64,000 bases of DNA from Manduca sexta (lineage: Eukaryota > Arthropoda > Insecta > Lepidoptera > Sphingidae), in contig NC_051115.1 in assembly GCF_014839805.1 (NCBI RefSeq), positions 2,478,600 to 2,542,599 of the forward strand. The letters run 5' to 3'. The notes under the pieces are model-generated. The model worked only from the letters and a program-made list of their open reading frames with translations, made no database searches and was not told the origin of the DNA. Shown one piece after another: positions 43,568-55,227 of the stretch; position 1 is the stretch's first letter, and every line of letters starts with the position of its first letter. The position numbers and the translations under genes were made by a program.

Positions 43568-44755
43568 TGTTTGTGTATAAGCCCTAAAGCACTCACTCAG
43601 AAGTCCAATGTGTTGGATAAGCTGGCCCTTGTCAGGCTAACTAACGGAGGGTCATGAAAAAAAAATCGAAAAAAATAGACCTAACAAAAGTACATGTTAA
43701 AAAAAATCGAAAAAAAAAAAACAAACTTATAACTCAATTTTTTTTTCGCCGGTTAAAAATATTGTTTTGCATTAACGGCAATTGCAGTAGTTGATTGTAT
43801 AGAGGAATTCCTGGACGTACGGTAAGGACTATGCGGGCGAAGTGGGTGTACCATTAATGATTATTAAAAATAACAATGGACAATCCACGGGTCAACGTCT
43901 GTTGGGGTGACCATGCTTGTTTAGATAACCGGGATAATAACGTTCATTTACACAGGATAATTTTGATACTGAGTTAATGATTTTACACTGAATAATTGCG
44001 TTAATAAATAAAAACAGATACTCGTAACAACCAATGCTAATATTGTATCAAAAATCATGTATGATAACGAATATTTTGCCAAAAAATCCTGGTTTGTTTT
44101 TCAGATTTTTTTATCATTTTGTAGTTTAATGCTAATATAGCGTGTGTGTATTTCTGACAGATACATCACATAAACGCGGCTCGACGGTAATGTTTCACAG
44201 AGCTGGTTACTGTACTAGTAAAAGGGTTATATGTGTTTGATATATCATACTGGCGTATACAGTACCAACAGTATCTAGAAATAAAGTAGTAATGTGACTA
44301 ATATTAATACATAAGTTTTTGAAAATGTTTGTCTATTCGTTAAAAGAAATGGCTCTACGGATTCGCGTGAAATTTTACAGTGGCCAAGACCTAGGTACTT
44401 AGGGTAGATTCGTCTTAGAAAAAGTCAGTGTACGTGATATGTATGACACCCACAGCCTGAGTGCAAACTATTAAAAAAAAATGCTGTCACTGTCATGCCG
44501 ATACGCAGCTAACGTCATTCAGTAATAAATGACTATCCAGAGTAAATGGTTGTTTTAATTACGTGCATAGGTACATTTCAGTATGACTTTCTAGTATACA
44601 ATTTTTGAGCATAAAATATCCTAAATAAATCCCACAGTACAGCCACCCTACACGTTAGCGTAACATTAACAAGACATGATTGGTGCGAGTGTACCTCGGA
44701 GCTGGTCACTGTACTATGGGGCTGGCAATATGGTGCAGTATTTAGTAAGTATATT
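43568..44755. other. No supported gene; family U trace
   Basis: AT-rich DNA. 43998-44170 resembles 56410-56560 ('ccaaaaaatcctggtttgtt', 'cattttgtagtttaatgc'), part of dispersed family U. Confidence 0.4.
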
Positions 44756-45446
44756 GGTGTAGCGATAGCCTAGTTGGTTGTGGAACGGACTACCGAGACG
44801 AATGTCTGCAGGTTCAAAACCAAAACACACGTGTGACTTCTAAAGTTATGTATTTGTGAATAGGGTACCGGACTCATTTTTGTTCTTTACTATTATCAAA
44901 TATTTACATAATATAAATAATAATAGAAGGAATTATTGCAATCCGGTAAAAAATCAACAAGTTATAAGTCTTTGAATTTCGGTAGAAGGGGTAATTATCA
45001 TGAAACAGAAAAGAGGCGAAGTACCCATATGTGACGTCATCGGAAATTCGACGCGTGCAAAAGAAAGAGATGAAGCGATATCCCCACATCGCGCCCCTTC
45101 TGTACGTTACAATATTTTAAATATGAATTACTCGCTCATTTTTCAACCAATTTTAATGTAGTTTTCACAGGAATGCTCCTTTTTCGTATTATTAATCATT
45201 ACATATAGAATAATGTACAAAATCAAGCATAGGCCGGTCCCCTATTATCGCTTGCTTTAACGGTGAAGGAAAACATCGTGAGATAATCTGTATACTTGAG
45301 AAGTTTGTAGGAATTTCGAGGGTGTGTGAAGTCTGCCCGCACTACAGCGTGGTGGACTAAGGCCTAATCCCTCTCAATAAAGGAGGCCTGTGCAGCAGTG
45401 GAACAGTATATAATACAGGGATGATATTACTATATTATTATTATTA
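44756..45446 (+). mobile_element. SINE family C split by a DNA element
   Basis: The head (44760-44860: A box 'tagcctagttgg', 'tgtctgcaggttcaaaacc') stops at 'tttgtgaa' and the body resumes at 'ttatcgcttgctttaacggt' (45245), running to 'acagggatgatattactata'. Other copies read 'gtgaattatcgcttgc' without a break. Confidence 0.82.
44861..45244. mobile_element. TIR DNA element family K, copy 2, inside the SINE
   Basis: Same ends and interior as 43086-43460. It sits exactly at the break in the SINE. No duplicated target bases are visible when the junctions are compared with intact SINEs. Confidence 0.82.
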
Positions 45447-45654
45447 CTGGTAACGGCTGTATATGAAGCTGTAATGGGTATTATAACTGAAACATTTGGC
45501 CCTGCTCGAAACGTTTGTCACACAAAGTGGTGTTGTTTGTACGTGCGTCATCCAGTTTTATCGGACTCTTATCACACGGACACACCCCTCGTAATCAGCC
45601 GCTCCAGGCGTAATGTTATTATTTATTCGTTTTAATACATACAGGATGCATACA

Positions 45655-46020
45655 GTATATTTAATTTTCAAAGTACAGTCTATACCGGGGTAAACAAACG
45701 AACCGTATACTACGTTCCCCCTGGCTTAACGGCAGGGCACTGGAGGAAAGTGGAAGAGGGGGAAAAGGCTGGTAGCGAAGGGGAAGGAAGACGAAAGTAC
45801 TAGGATTAGGGGAGCGGAGAAGACTGGGAAATGTTCGCGAGAGCCTGTAGGCCTCAATGTGAATTGGCAACCATGAGGTATACACACTGCAGTGTGCCTT
45901 TGCGGGGGGGGGGGGGGTTGTATTGTATTAGACTCGCTCGTGTAACATCATGAGACGGAATACACCGGTTACGGTTCTGGCTACCCCTTTAAGGATAAAG
46001 GTGTGAGTGTGCGTTTGTAT
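45655..46020 (+). repeat. Dispersed repeat, G-run and SINE D trace
   Basis: 45840-45895 ('gcctcaatgtgaattggcaa', 'ccatgaggtatacacactgc') matches 47410-47455 and 61400-61445. A run of about 14 G follows at 45904. 45930-46010 ('catgagacggaatacaccgg', 'ccctttaaggataaaggtg') resembles the end of SINE family D. The minus-strand ORF here has no coding character. 46021-46462 shows only an inverted repeat (tgcgtaggcgc at 46341, its complement near 46436). Confidence 0.45.
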
Positions 46021-46462
46021 TTACCAAAAACCAAACGCAAAAACACCGTTGATAAAGTGACGGGAAAGCAAATTTCGCAATTACGTGTACTCGGTCGACA
46101 TGCGAGTACTTATTCTAGTTATTTCGGTTTAAAACTAAACTATAGATCTGTCTGGTAGCATGTTGAATAAAAAAAGATTTTTCCAATCGGTCAATAAATC
46201 AGTTCTGAGGTAACAAACATATTAAAAAATACAAGTCGAATTGAAAACTCCTTTTTTTGAAGATAATTTGCTATTAAAGTTTAAAAGAATATTCATCAAT
46301 ACGAGTCAAGTATAACATCATACTTTTGGGTTTACGACGTAATGCGTAGGCGCCGTTAGTTCAGTACTGGTTGTTAAATTAACGACTGACGTCATAGGTG
46401 CCGTCAAGTTTAGTTTTAGGGAGGTGCATCTGCGCCTACGCACTATACTATAGTCTGTTCAG

Positions 46463-46895
46463 CAGTGGCGAAGAGTGAAATTTTTCAAAAGGTAACCCGG
46501 TGTGAAAAGATTTGCGTCAGTTAAGATATCGGGAGCAATTTATGGGAAAACAAAAACTAAGACAACGAATTAGTCTTGATTCGAAATCGACTAACGTTGA
46601 AATACCTACTAAATTACCTATTATGCGTAAATAATTGAAACATTTATAAAATCGCGCCATCTAACGTTATTTAAAATAGGTAATCGATATCGATTAAATT
46701 AAGAAACAACGGGCTATTCGCCGATAGATGTCATTATTAAGTGATCATTAATTAATAAGTTAAGCTATTATAATTATTGTCCACTGTCTGGTATGTTGTA
46801 TTTTATATTTGCCTATTAAATGCTTTGTTTAGTATCACCGAAAACCTAAAAGGGAAGCCGGTGGGAATCGGCTTGTATGGACGCTTCGCCACTGC
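46463..46895. mobile_element. hAT-type MITE
   Basis: Termini CAGTGGCGAAG and CTTCGCCACTG are inverted repeats. Flanks CTGTTCAG (46455-46462) and GTGTTCAG (46896-46903) give an 8-bp target duplication with one mismatch. The right end 'gggaagccggtgggaatcgg' recurs at 7440 and 21350. Confidence 0.7.
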
Positions 46896-47149
46896 GTGTT
46901 CAGAACAAGAACCGTAGTGGGATTTGAGGTGGCTACTGTCCTTAATTACCTCTTTTGTTCAATTTCTAGTATGTTTCTATACAAAAATCCCTAAAAACAA
47001 CACGCAAGATCGTTTATAACAAGGCAATACGACATGACAATGACTTTAACATTTACCAAATGGCAGGGATGGGATTGTTATGTGAAATTCGAAAGTTCAC
47101 TTTTCCACCACGATGGTACTCTTTCTGAACAGACTATAGTAATATCATA

Positions 47150-47400
47150 AGTTTTTTTTTTATCATTAAAATTAACCATTTTTCGAATTCAATCGCGGTT
47201 TTTATATTGTGAATTTCTCCCGATGTTTCGAAGACAACCTTCGTGGTCACGGGGGGAACTGAGATGTTGTTCATCCACAAAGTCCATTACAATATCTACC
47301 TACATTTTGAAATTATAAATTTTTTTAGCTGTTTATAGTAATTTCTAAGCAGAATGAGCTCACAGTGTCGTGAAGATTTTTTTTCAAATTAAAATCGCGC
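47150..47400 (-). mobile_element. Penelope-like element 3' end, decayed
   Basis: On the minus strand a degenerate end 'HDTVSSF' with a stop at about 47325 is followed by 'cgaaggttgtcttcgaaaca' and 'cgggagaaattcacaatata', the same order as at 59835-60272. 46904-47149 has nothing to name. Confidence 0.5.
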
Positions 47401-48400
47401 GGGTGTTTGAAAATGCTCAATGTGAATCGGCAACCATGAGGTATACACTTAATTGTGTGCCTAGAGCGACAAATGTCCTCCTGTGAGAGCATCAGGTGTG
47501 GAGACTGAGCGCACAAGAATTGTCGAGGGAGGCAATTATGCCTGTTGGTACTGCATACACAGGCTGATCCCGGAACGCGACTTACGTGAGCCACCATGGC
47601 GGGTTTTAACACCATGGTACGGTCGCTATCTGGATATAAAATATGTCCTACCACCAGCAAATAAGACAAGACGTTTACGTATATTTAAATAAATTACGTA
47701 TACAGGATCATTTTGACATTGCGTTTGTAGTGGCGTAAAGGTTAGCGCCACTGTAGAGGAACAGATGGTTGCGTTCCTCTATGGAAGGGGAAGATTCCCA
47801 GTCAGGCATATGTTGCGCCTGACCGGCCGCGGCCCCTCCGACGACGGTTCCTATTCGGAGGTGGTATATATGCAACGCGTCGCTCAAATTGTGCAAGCGT
47901 GATTCAGGATCGTCGTCGCCATCTATCGTGATTGCTGTGTGATATCACTGTAGTTGCCTCACTGAATCGATCCTCTTGCTGTTCCGGCGATGTTGACAAG
48001 ATGGCGGTGTATGCATCGATTGTACCGCCACACGTTATTAAATGAAACAACATACACGTCTTTGCCTTTGCTAACATTGTGTCAAAATCATTCGTGAATG
48101 GCGGATATTTAAAATAAAAATCCCGATGATTTTGTTGTTTAGTGCGAGTATATTGTGTATCAGTGTATTTGTGACTAAAATTATGTTTTGGCTGCAACGA
48201 ATTTTAGAGTAGTAGTAGTGGCATTAGGGCGCGTGAAAATTAAATTACCTTTTATAAATATTTATTTTGTTCGATACTTACACTTATTTTACATCTACGG
48301 CTCAAGTAATTTATTGTAAAGTGTTATTTTCAAGAAGATAATAACGTGGTTTCATTTAGTAACGCAATGTTAATATGAGCCTGTATACTACCAGCAAATA
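47400..48400 (+). repeat. Long composite dispersed repeat (families P and U)
   Basis: 47400-47665 is family P ('ctgatcccggaacgcgactt'). 47725-48400 is family U: 'gcgttcctctatggaagggg', 'gaccggccgcggcccctccg', 'ggctgcaacgaattttagag', 'agtagtagtggcattagggc', 'catctacggctcaagtaatt'. A second long, partly inverted copy lies at 55040-57075. It is non-coding as far as I can see. Confidence 0.6.
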
Positions 48401-48446
48401 AGGCAACACGTTTATCTCTATTTAACTACATTGCGTATATATTATA

Positions 48447-48747
48447 CTAGCGACCCGCCCCGGCTTCGCACGGGTGCAATGCTGATACTAAATACACTAC
48501 AGAAAAACTGTGAACGTTGTATATGAAAACATAGCGGCCCGCTCTGGCTTCGCACGGGTATAACATAACAAAATAACAGTATTTCTCCACTATTTAATGG
48601 ATGTTATTATACATATAAACCTTCCTCTTGAATCACTCTATCTATTAAAAAAAAACGCATCAAAATCCGTTGCGTAGTTTTAAAGATTTAAGCATACAAA
48701 GGGACATAGGGACAGAGAAAGCGACTTTGTTTTATACTATGTAGTGA
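48447..48747 (-). mobile_element. Lep1-like Helitron, complete copy
   Basis: Minus-strand ends TCACTACATAG and GGGTCGCTAG, flanked by A and T. This is the least damaged Helitron copy in the window. Confidence 0.88.
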
Positions 48748-48975
48748 TCTATATACAAAGTAACTAGTTTAGTCTACACGCCCCCTCCCCCCCCCCTCCG
48801 CAAATCTTCCGAGACGGCAACAAACGATAAGTTATCACACGACTGATAATGTGTACGTTATGATGCCAATTTACAAACGTAGCGGCAACAGGAAATGCAA
48901 ACATCCAGTTGTTTGTACTGTGTTGTTGGTAATGCGTTGTTATAGTTTGTTTTGCGAAATGTCCTGAATAATAAT

Positions 48976-49154
48976 ATACGTTGAAAACCGGTTATAGCGA
49001 CATTGAAGGGACCACCGGATCTGCGCGCTATATCCGATAGTCGTTATAAACGATACTATTTTTATATGTATTTACTTAAAGGGACCTTATTATTAAGTCG
49101 TTATAACCGATGCATCGCTATAACCGGTGTCGTTATAACCGGTTTCCACTGTAT
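48976..49154. mobile_element. Short TIR MITE with CCGGTTATA repeats
   Basis: Ends 'ttgaaaaccggttatagcga' and 'cgttataaccggtttccact' are inverted repeats, and the arms repeat 'cgttataaccg'. Flanking TA on both sides fits a Tc1/mariner-type target but is weak evidence. Confidence 0.65.
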
Positions 49155-49239
49155 ATGTACGGTTGAAAGGCTAATTGTTTTAATCGACATTTGTTTTGCG
49201 ACATTATGTTTCATACGTATTTAAAATCAGCACATTTTT

Positions 49240-49380
49240 CTATTAAAAATAAATTATTTTTCGTATTTTATCGCGGTTTTAATATTTTACTCTTCTCCCG
49301 ACGTTTCGAAGACTTTGCAGCCTTCATGGTAACGGCGGGGACTGAGGTGTTGTTCATCCGCAAAGTCGTAAGATGAAGTT
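49240..49380 (-). mobile_element. Penelope-like element 3' non-coding end
   Basis: 'tcgcggttttaatattttac' and 'ccgacgtttcgaagactttg' match 59842-59960; no coding part is left. Confidence 0.5.
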
Positions 49381-49385
49381 GAAAG

Positions 49386-49622
49386 ATGGTAAGCGATACG
49401 ATCGCCCGTAAACAGAAGAAACACCCAACACTTTGAATTACAAAGTATTTAGTATTCCACTGCGCTCGCCATCCTGAGACATGAGATGTTAAGTATATCC
49501 AGTAGTTGGCTACAATGTCCTTCAAACCGGAACACAACACAGTGTACACACTGCTTGGTAGAAATAGCATTGCGGTGGTACCTACCCAGGACTCTCACAT
49601 ATGAGACACCTACCACCAGTAT
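49386..49622 (-). mobile_element. LINE 3'-tail repeat (family E)
   Basis: 'gatggtaagcgatacgatcg', 'ccactgcgctcgccatcctg', 'tgcggtggtacctacccagg' are family E blocks, joined directly to the Penelope-like fragment on its left. Confidence 0.65.
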
Positions 49623-49774
49623 AGACTTTGTGCAAATACCACGTCATTTCATAGTGTCGGTGACACATTTTATTTGTTAAAACAGTTGACAAATGTATTT
49701 AGTATGTTAGTTTCTAGGCTATGTTGGTTTTGCCTCGAATTTGACCGTATGTTAGCTTACTCGAGTAGAGTTTT

Positions 49775-50040
49775 GACTGCCTTGATAGCGTAGTTGTAAT
49801 TGTACATGGTACGAGTATGACTGTCCTGAGGTCCTAGGTTCGAATCCCAGGTCAAGGCAAAATAGTTAGATATTCCATGTTACAAATTACTCAGTCGCAG
49901 CTCGGAGTCAGGAATGTGTGATGCCCCAGTGCGTCGGCATGTAAAGCCGTTGATGCTGTTGATCTCTCCGGTCATGTTGTCTCACCGGACTATGAGAAGG
50001 AACAGAGAGAGTGCACACATTTGTGCACTATAATATCTCC
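49775..50040 (+). mobile_element. tRNA-derived SINE related to family D
   Basis: A box-like 'tgatagcgtagttgt', B box 'aggttcgaatccc', then 'cagctcggagtcaggaatgt', and a distinct 3' body ('gtcatgttgtctcaccggac', 'gtgcacacatttgtgcac'). It appears only once here. Confidence 0.6.
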
Positions 50041-50144
50041 TGCGTGGCTGTTCACCGTTGAGATTGTATATCATAGTGGCCAGAATTTGTCTAGGAAGGA
50101 ATCATCAATCAGTGTGGTTTGGTTTACCCCACTGCAACGAAGCA

Positions 50145-50345
50145 AAGAAGGGTAATGATTTTAAGACAGAGTGGATTTTTGAGATGGGCTAACAGGGGCA
50201 GCTACCTTAAGGATCTTAATATCTTCAAAATTGATGGACATTCTAAGAAAGTGTTCTTTTAGGTCAAGGTAGCTACCCTTACTGGTCCATTTCAAAAATC
50301 CACCCTATATGTGTTAAAATCATTATCCTTCTTTACTTCATAGCA
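50145..50345. repeat. Imperfect fold-back repeat
   Basis: 'aaagaagggtaatgatttta' and 'taaaatcattatccttcttt' are near complements, as are 'gtggatttttgagatgg' and 'ccatttcaaaaatccac', and 'gggcagctaccttaa' with 'aaggtagctaccc', about 60-75 bp per arm. The neighbouring 50395-50475 is a short SINE D trace. Confidence 0.6.
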
Positions 50346-50487
50346 GTGCGTGAATCAAAGTACTTATTGATTCTTTCGTAGTATAATATATGTACGACCA
50401 TCGCTCTGATTTTCTGGATTCGAATCTCGGGTCAGGCATTGACACTGTATAAGGCGATATGCTCGCCCCATAAATAAATAATAATAA

Positions 50488-50797
50488 TATCAGCCCTGTA
50501 TTATATACTTGCCCACTGCTGAGCACGGGCCTCCTCTACTACTGAGGGAATAGGCCTTAGTCCACCACGCTGTAGTGCGGATTGGTAGACTTCACACACC
50601 CTCGAAAATTCCTATAGAGAACTTCTCAGGTATGCAGGTTTCCTCAGGATGTTTTCCTTCACCGTTAAAGCAAGCGATAATTCACAAACACACACATCAC
50701 TTTAGAAAAGTCAGAGGTATTTACCCTTGAGATTTGAACCTGCGTACATTCGTTTCAGCAATCCGTTCCACAACCAACTAGGCTATCGCCGCTTTTT
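50488..50797 (-). mobile_element. SINE family C, full length
   Basis: Minus strand: A box 'tagcctagttgg' (near 50785), B-box region 'aggttcaaatctc', 'tgaaggaaaacatcctgagg', and the end 'agggctgatattattattat'. Confidence 0.75.
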
Positions 50798-51019
50798 TAT
50801 CTTCGGTATCTTGTAAGCGCCATTGAAAATATTGAAAAGACGATCCGAGCCGCGTGTAAAACTTGGTATAGCATTGTGGAACTCGACGCCATAATGCGTT
50901 CTCATGTTATCCTGACGTCACGTCGTGTGACGGCCGACGTCCGAGTTTGAGTTGAGTAAACACGGCTCGCATGACCGTGTGGTGATATATTATGTAAAAG
51001 ATATATGTCTTATAATATA

Positions 51020-51310
51020 ACTCGCCCCGGCTTCGCACGGGTGCAATGCTGATACTAAATACACTACAGAAAAACTGTGAACGTTGTATATAAAAACATA
51101 GCGGCCCGCTCTGGCTTCGCACGGGTATAACATAACAAAATAACAGTATTTCTCCACTATTTAATGGATGTTATTATACATATAAACCTTCCTCTTGAAT
51201 CACTCTATCTATTAAAAAAAACCGCATCAAAATCCGCTGCGTAGTTTTAAAGATTTAAGCATACATAGATAGGGACAGAGAAAGCGACTTTGTTTTATAC
51301 TATGTAGCGA
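51020..51310 (-). mobile_element. Lep1-like Helitron, terminal CTAG lost
   Basis: Same body as 48447-48747. The end that should read CTAGCGACCCG is cut to 'actcgccccgg'. The 5' end reads TCGCTACATAG. Confidence 0.78.
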
Positions 51311-51691
51311 TGTATATGAAATACTAGCTTTTGCCTACAGCTCTGGCGGTGTGAAAAAGTTTTATCGGAAATGTAGCTTTTTAAAAAAAAACAAAGTTTT
51401 CATTTAAAAAGTTGCCAAATGTAAAGCAACCAGAGCCCTAAGTCTTTGACTTGACTAGCTTGATCGATCATGCCCGTACGTCGAAACTGGAATGAATTCA
51501 CCAATTCCATTCCTAATATTCTGTACTCTCAATTACGCTCTGCTCTATGTTATTATTAAAGCGGGAGAGAGGGAGGAACATGTGCTCTCGACTTTACCTA
51601 CAATTCCTACTTTTCTCATTCTCCATATCAACTCGCCATCCCCGCCTCCCGCGCCTCCCTGGGCCATCGGCTGGCGACGCTCTAGTAGTAT

Positions 51692-51989
51692 GGGGCCGTT
51701 CAAGTATTACGTAACGCAATTTTTGAATATTTTAACCCCCTATGTAACGCGCCGTAACGTTTTCCCGTACGCCCCCGTTCCCCCTCCAAAAGTTATGTAA
51801 CTCTAAAGTCAATTTTTTTTTGTAATATTCTGAATTATTTTACGCAAAATACCGGAAAATCGCTAAAACACCTTCGTTATTGTTTTAAAATAAAAAAAAC
51901 AATGTTACATAATACTGTAACGCATCGTAACGTTTTACAAGACCCCCCCCCTCCCTCCAAATTGCGTTACGTAATACATGAACGGCCCC
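51692..51989. mobile_element. TIR MITE with GGGGCCGTTCA ends
   Basis: Ends 'ggggccgttcaagtattacg' and 'cgtaatacatgaacggcccc' are inverted repeats that continue into 'taacgcaattt'. Flanking TA may be the target. The ORF across the left half is a by-product. 51311-51691 has no supported gene. Confidence 0.8.
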
Positions 51990-52027
51990 TATAGATAGAT
52001 AGATATAAAATCAGATATATAGAATTT

Positions 52028-52180
52028 ATAATAATATCAGCCCTGTATTATACACTGTCCCACTGCACGGGCCTCCTCTACTGAGGGATTAGGCCTTAGT
52101 CCACCACGCCGTAGTGCGGGCAGACTTCACACATCCTCAAAATTCCAATAGAGAACTTCTCAGGTATGCAAGTTTCCTCA
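52028..52180 (-). mobile_element. SINE family C, 3' half
   Basis: 'aataatatcagccctgtatt', 'ggattaggccttagtccacc' and 'tagagaacttctcaggtatg' are the reverse complement of the SINE 3' half; it breaks off at 'gtttcctcatg'. Confidence 0.68.
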
Positions 52181-52469
52181 TGTTATATAATATATATTTT
52201 TTCCGTAACTCAACTACGCATCAGCAACTCAACGGCGAAATGAGGGTAATACATTTCTGCCTACCCTTTACGGGGAACAGTCGTGATGGTAAAGCGGTAT
52301 ATATCAGTATCTCGGTTGAGGTCAACTTGTACGCACCGTGGTCTAGCGTAAGGACACGGCTGCGTGCGTCGCCGCTCGCGAACCTGACTCATGACTTATA
52401 CTTTGTATTGGTAGCGGCTTTATCTGTGTATCTCACTCTTAACTCATTTGCCATCGGAATGATTGGAAT

Positions 52470-52602
52470 GTTAGCCGGCTAACATGACAGCTACATGACA
52501 TTACGCGTGTCACGGAAAAAGAACCTTATTATGTAATAAATAATAAGGTTATATTCCCGTGACACGCGTAATGTCATGTAACTGTCACGTTAGCCGGCTA
52601 AC
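52470..52602. mobile_element. Small fold-back MITE
   Basis: Arms of about 60 bp begin GTTAGCCGGCTAACATGACA and end in the complement; both contain 'catgacattacgcgtgtcac', and the loop is only about 9 nt ('tgtaataaa'). The tip GTTAGCCGGCTAAC is a palindrome itself. Confidence 0.75.
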
Positions 52603-52635
52603 ATGTCAAGCATTAAGTAGTTAACACCTCAGACC

Positions 52636-52720
52636 GCTACGTGACCACGAAAGCTGCAAAGTCTTCGATACGTCGGGAGAAAATTTCATAATTCGGATAT
52701 TTTCATTCATGATTTTAATT
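52636..52720 (+). mobile_element. Penelope-like element 3' trace
   Basis: 'gtgaccacgaaagctgcaaa' and 'gtcttcgatacgtcgggaga' match the reverse complement of 59880-59925. 52721-53292 has no supported gene. Confidence 0.45.
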
Positions 52721-53292
52721 TTGAAGTTTGTTTTATTCTAAAAGAACGTAACCACCAAATGACGTTAATGGCTTTTGCTTTGCAGTAAAAAAAAAAATTA
52801 AGTGACAGACTTTTTTGTCTCTCTCTTGGAAAGTGACAGTTGTGACATGCCTTTTGTAACATTGACATTTGACATTGACAAATGACGGTGACGTATTTTT
52901 TAAAATAAATAGTAAGATGGACCAAGTAAAATACTTCATTCAACCGTATGTATGACGTCATCACGCATTTTTCTGTTTTTAATTTTTTTCTTCGAAATTA
53001 ACTATTAATAATAAAATTATAACGGTATTTTTGTTTAAGGCACGTTTACATTTTGTAATATTATCAATTGTAAAAGTGTTTGTACTTTCGATTAGAGCCC
53101 AAATTGACCAAGTGGGTGACCCAAATCCTTTATCAGTGGAGTGGTCATCGGAACAAAACACGTAAACGTCTCGTTAAGTTTATGTACACAGGAATTAACC
53201 CAAGTAATGGCGTGAGTGGAAGATTTATGATTGAACTATAATAAAAGTCGATTTGCGGGTAACAAATAAAAAATATTTGAAAACAATATGGA

Positions 53293-53580
53293 AGGCTAGT
53301 CTAGCCTAGTTGGGTGTGGAACGGACTGCCGAGACGAATGTCCGCAGGTTCAAATCCCAAGGGCACACACCTCAGACTTTTCTAAAAAATCATGTGTGTA
53401 TTCTTTGTGAATATGTCGTTCGCTTTAACGGTGAAGGAAAACATCGTGAGGAAACCTGCACATCTGAGAAGTTCTCTATAGGAATTTCGAAGGTGTGTGA
53501 AGTCTACCAACCCGCACTAGGCCAGCGTGGTGGACTAAGGCCTAATCCCTCTCAGTAGTGATATTATTATTATATAATAT
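53293..53580 (+). mobile_element. SINE family C
   Basis: A box 'tagcctagttgg' (53301), B box 'ggttcaaatccc', 'gcgtggtggactaaggccta', then 'gatattattattatata'; the 'cccgtgcagcagtggg' part is missing. Confidence 0.75.
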
Positions 53581-53955
53581 GGAAGGCAGTGAATTGGCCG
53601 GTCGTCGGAAGTGAGGATCAGTTTCTATTAAATAATTTTGCCTTTTTCTCCTCATTGGGTTATAGAACTTGCTTTGGAAGGTGGTTTTTAATAAAGTAGT
53701 TTTTATTTTTTTATTTTATATTATTTTTATTAAATAAAGACGCGAAACAGATTACAATCAAATCAGATTTATTCCGATAGTAGCTTAGCCCGCGTGAAGG
53801 AGTTTTTCGGGATAAAAGTCCCGCTATATATTTCCCGGGATGGAAATTAGCCTATAATCTTCCCAAGGTCTTAAACTATCTCCATACCAAATTTTATAGA
53901 AATCCGTTCAGTAGATTTCGAGAAAATCGATAACATACAGACAGAAAAGGGGACT

Positions 53956-54199
53956 TCACTACATAGTATAAAACAAAGTCGCTTTCTCTGTCCCTATGTG
54001 TGCTTAAATCTTTAAAACTACGCAACGGATTTTGATGCGGTTTTTTTAATAGATAGAGTGGTTCAAGAGGAAGGTTTATATGTATAATAACATCCATTAA
54101 ATAGTGGAGAAATACTGTTATTTTGTTAGGTTATACCCGTGCGAAGCCAGAGCGGGCCGATCAGCATTGCACCCGTGCGAAGCCGGGGCGGGTCGCTAG
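53956..54199 (+). mobile_element. Lep1-like Helitron, internally deleted
   Basis: It starts TCACTACATAGTATAA and ends GGGTCGCTAG before T. About 60 bp between 'agcgggccg' and 'atcagcattgcaccc' are missing compared with the other copies. Confidence 0.85.
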
Positions 54200-54487
54200 T
54201 TGTTTTATAATATGCATGGATTACCAAGACATATTTTATACCAGATTTTAGGGTAAGATAAAAAACATAAATCAGAAACCAAGAACCAAATTTTATTTAC
54301 CGAAATGGTCCAAATGGCGTCCCATTTCGATCCACTTGTAGCCTACGGTTGAGTATTGGAGTGGTTTACCTCCACAGAGGTCGGTAACCTATTTATAATT
54401 AGTTCAAAGTGTGTTAACCTACTGTTTTGGCAGTGTAAAATTACATACAAGCGCGATGATCAGGGTTCCGTACATTTTTTATTGCAA

Positions 54488-55015
54488 TAGAGTAGTTGAC
54501 GACTTACTTAAAATACTTTTATCAAAAATGTATTACATCCATACTGTATAGGAAAAACAATTGTTACTTGCCGCTATCCTAGCCGATGACATCGGGCGTT
54601 TCCGGAAGTATTCGGTTGCTCGGCTGGCAGAATAGAAGATATGTCACGCGGCGACTATTCTATTATTGTCTCTGTTTGGACGTTGTCAAAAAATGTCTAA
54701 AAATTGTATTATGTAATTAATTTAGCTAATATAATGTTTATTGTAAATAGAGCGTTTAACACAATTTAAAAATCCACGCAATAATAAATAAGTTGTAAAG
54801 CTTTGAAATTTGGTGGAAAAGGAAGCTAACAAATTGTAGTAATAGTGAAAAGTGACGTCACCCAGTGCAATCGGCTACAACGCTGTGTGAGTGAGAAAAG
54901 GACAGCGCGATAACCCCACCACGCCCCCATTCTTGCTCGCAACAATATTTCAGATATGAATAACTGCCTTATTTTTAACCAATTTTGATGCTGATCTCAC
55001 AAGAGAATTTCTTCG
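54488..55015. mobile_element. TIR DNA element family K2, copy 2, right end lost
   Basis: It begins TAGAGTAGTTGAC and carries the K2 interior ('gtaaagctttgaaatttggt', 'caatatttcagatatgaata') without the Helitron; 'aataataaataagttg' near 54785 is the intact target. It ends abruptly near 'gagaatttcttcgg'. Confidence 0.7.
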
Positions 55016-55227
55016 GAAAACTTCACGATAAGCCACTGTACCCTACCGCCCACTATTTCAATGTTTTTTTCTGTAGCGGTACAATTAGTATACATACCGC
55101 CATCTTGTCAACATCAGCGGTACTTCGAGAAGACCTATGTAATACTGACACAACTATAGTGATTTATCGCTTAGCAATCACGCAAGATGATTGAAATATA
55201 TATAGAAAGAATTTTTTAATATATAGA

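Noticed and set aside
45661..45885. 74-codon Pro/Ser-rich minus-strand ORF
   Set aside because: Antisense of a purine-rich dispersed repeat also present at 61300.
51492..51800. 102-codon Pro-rich plus-strand ORF
   Set aside because: It crosses the left end of a TIR MITE and has no conserved feature.
52114..52482. 122-codon plus-strand ORF
   Set aside because: It starts in an antisense SINE and ends in a fold-back element.
53293..53345. tRNA gene suggested by A and B boxes
   Set aside because: The boxes belong to the SINE head; it does not fold as a tRNA and the same head is followed by the SINE body in many copies.
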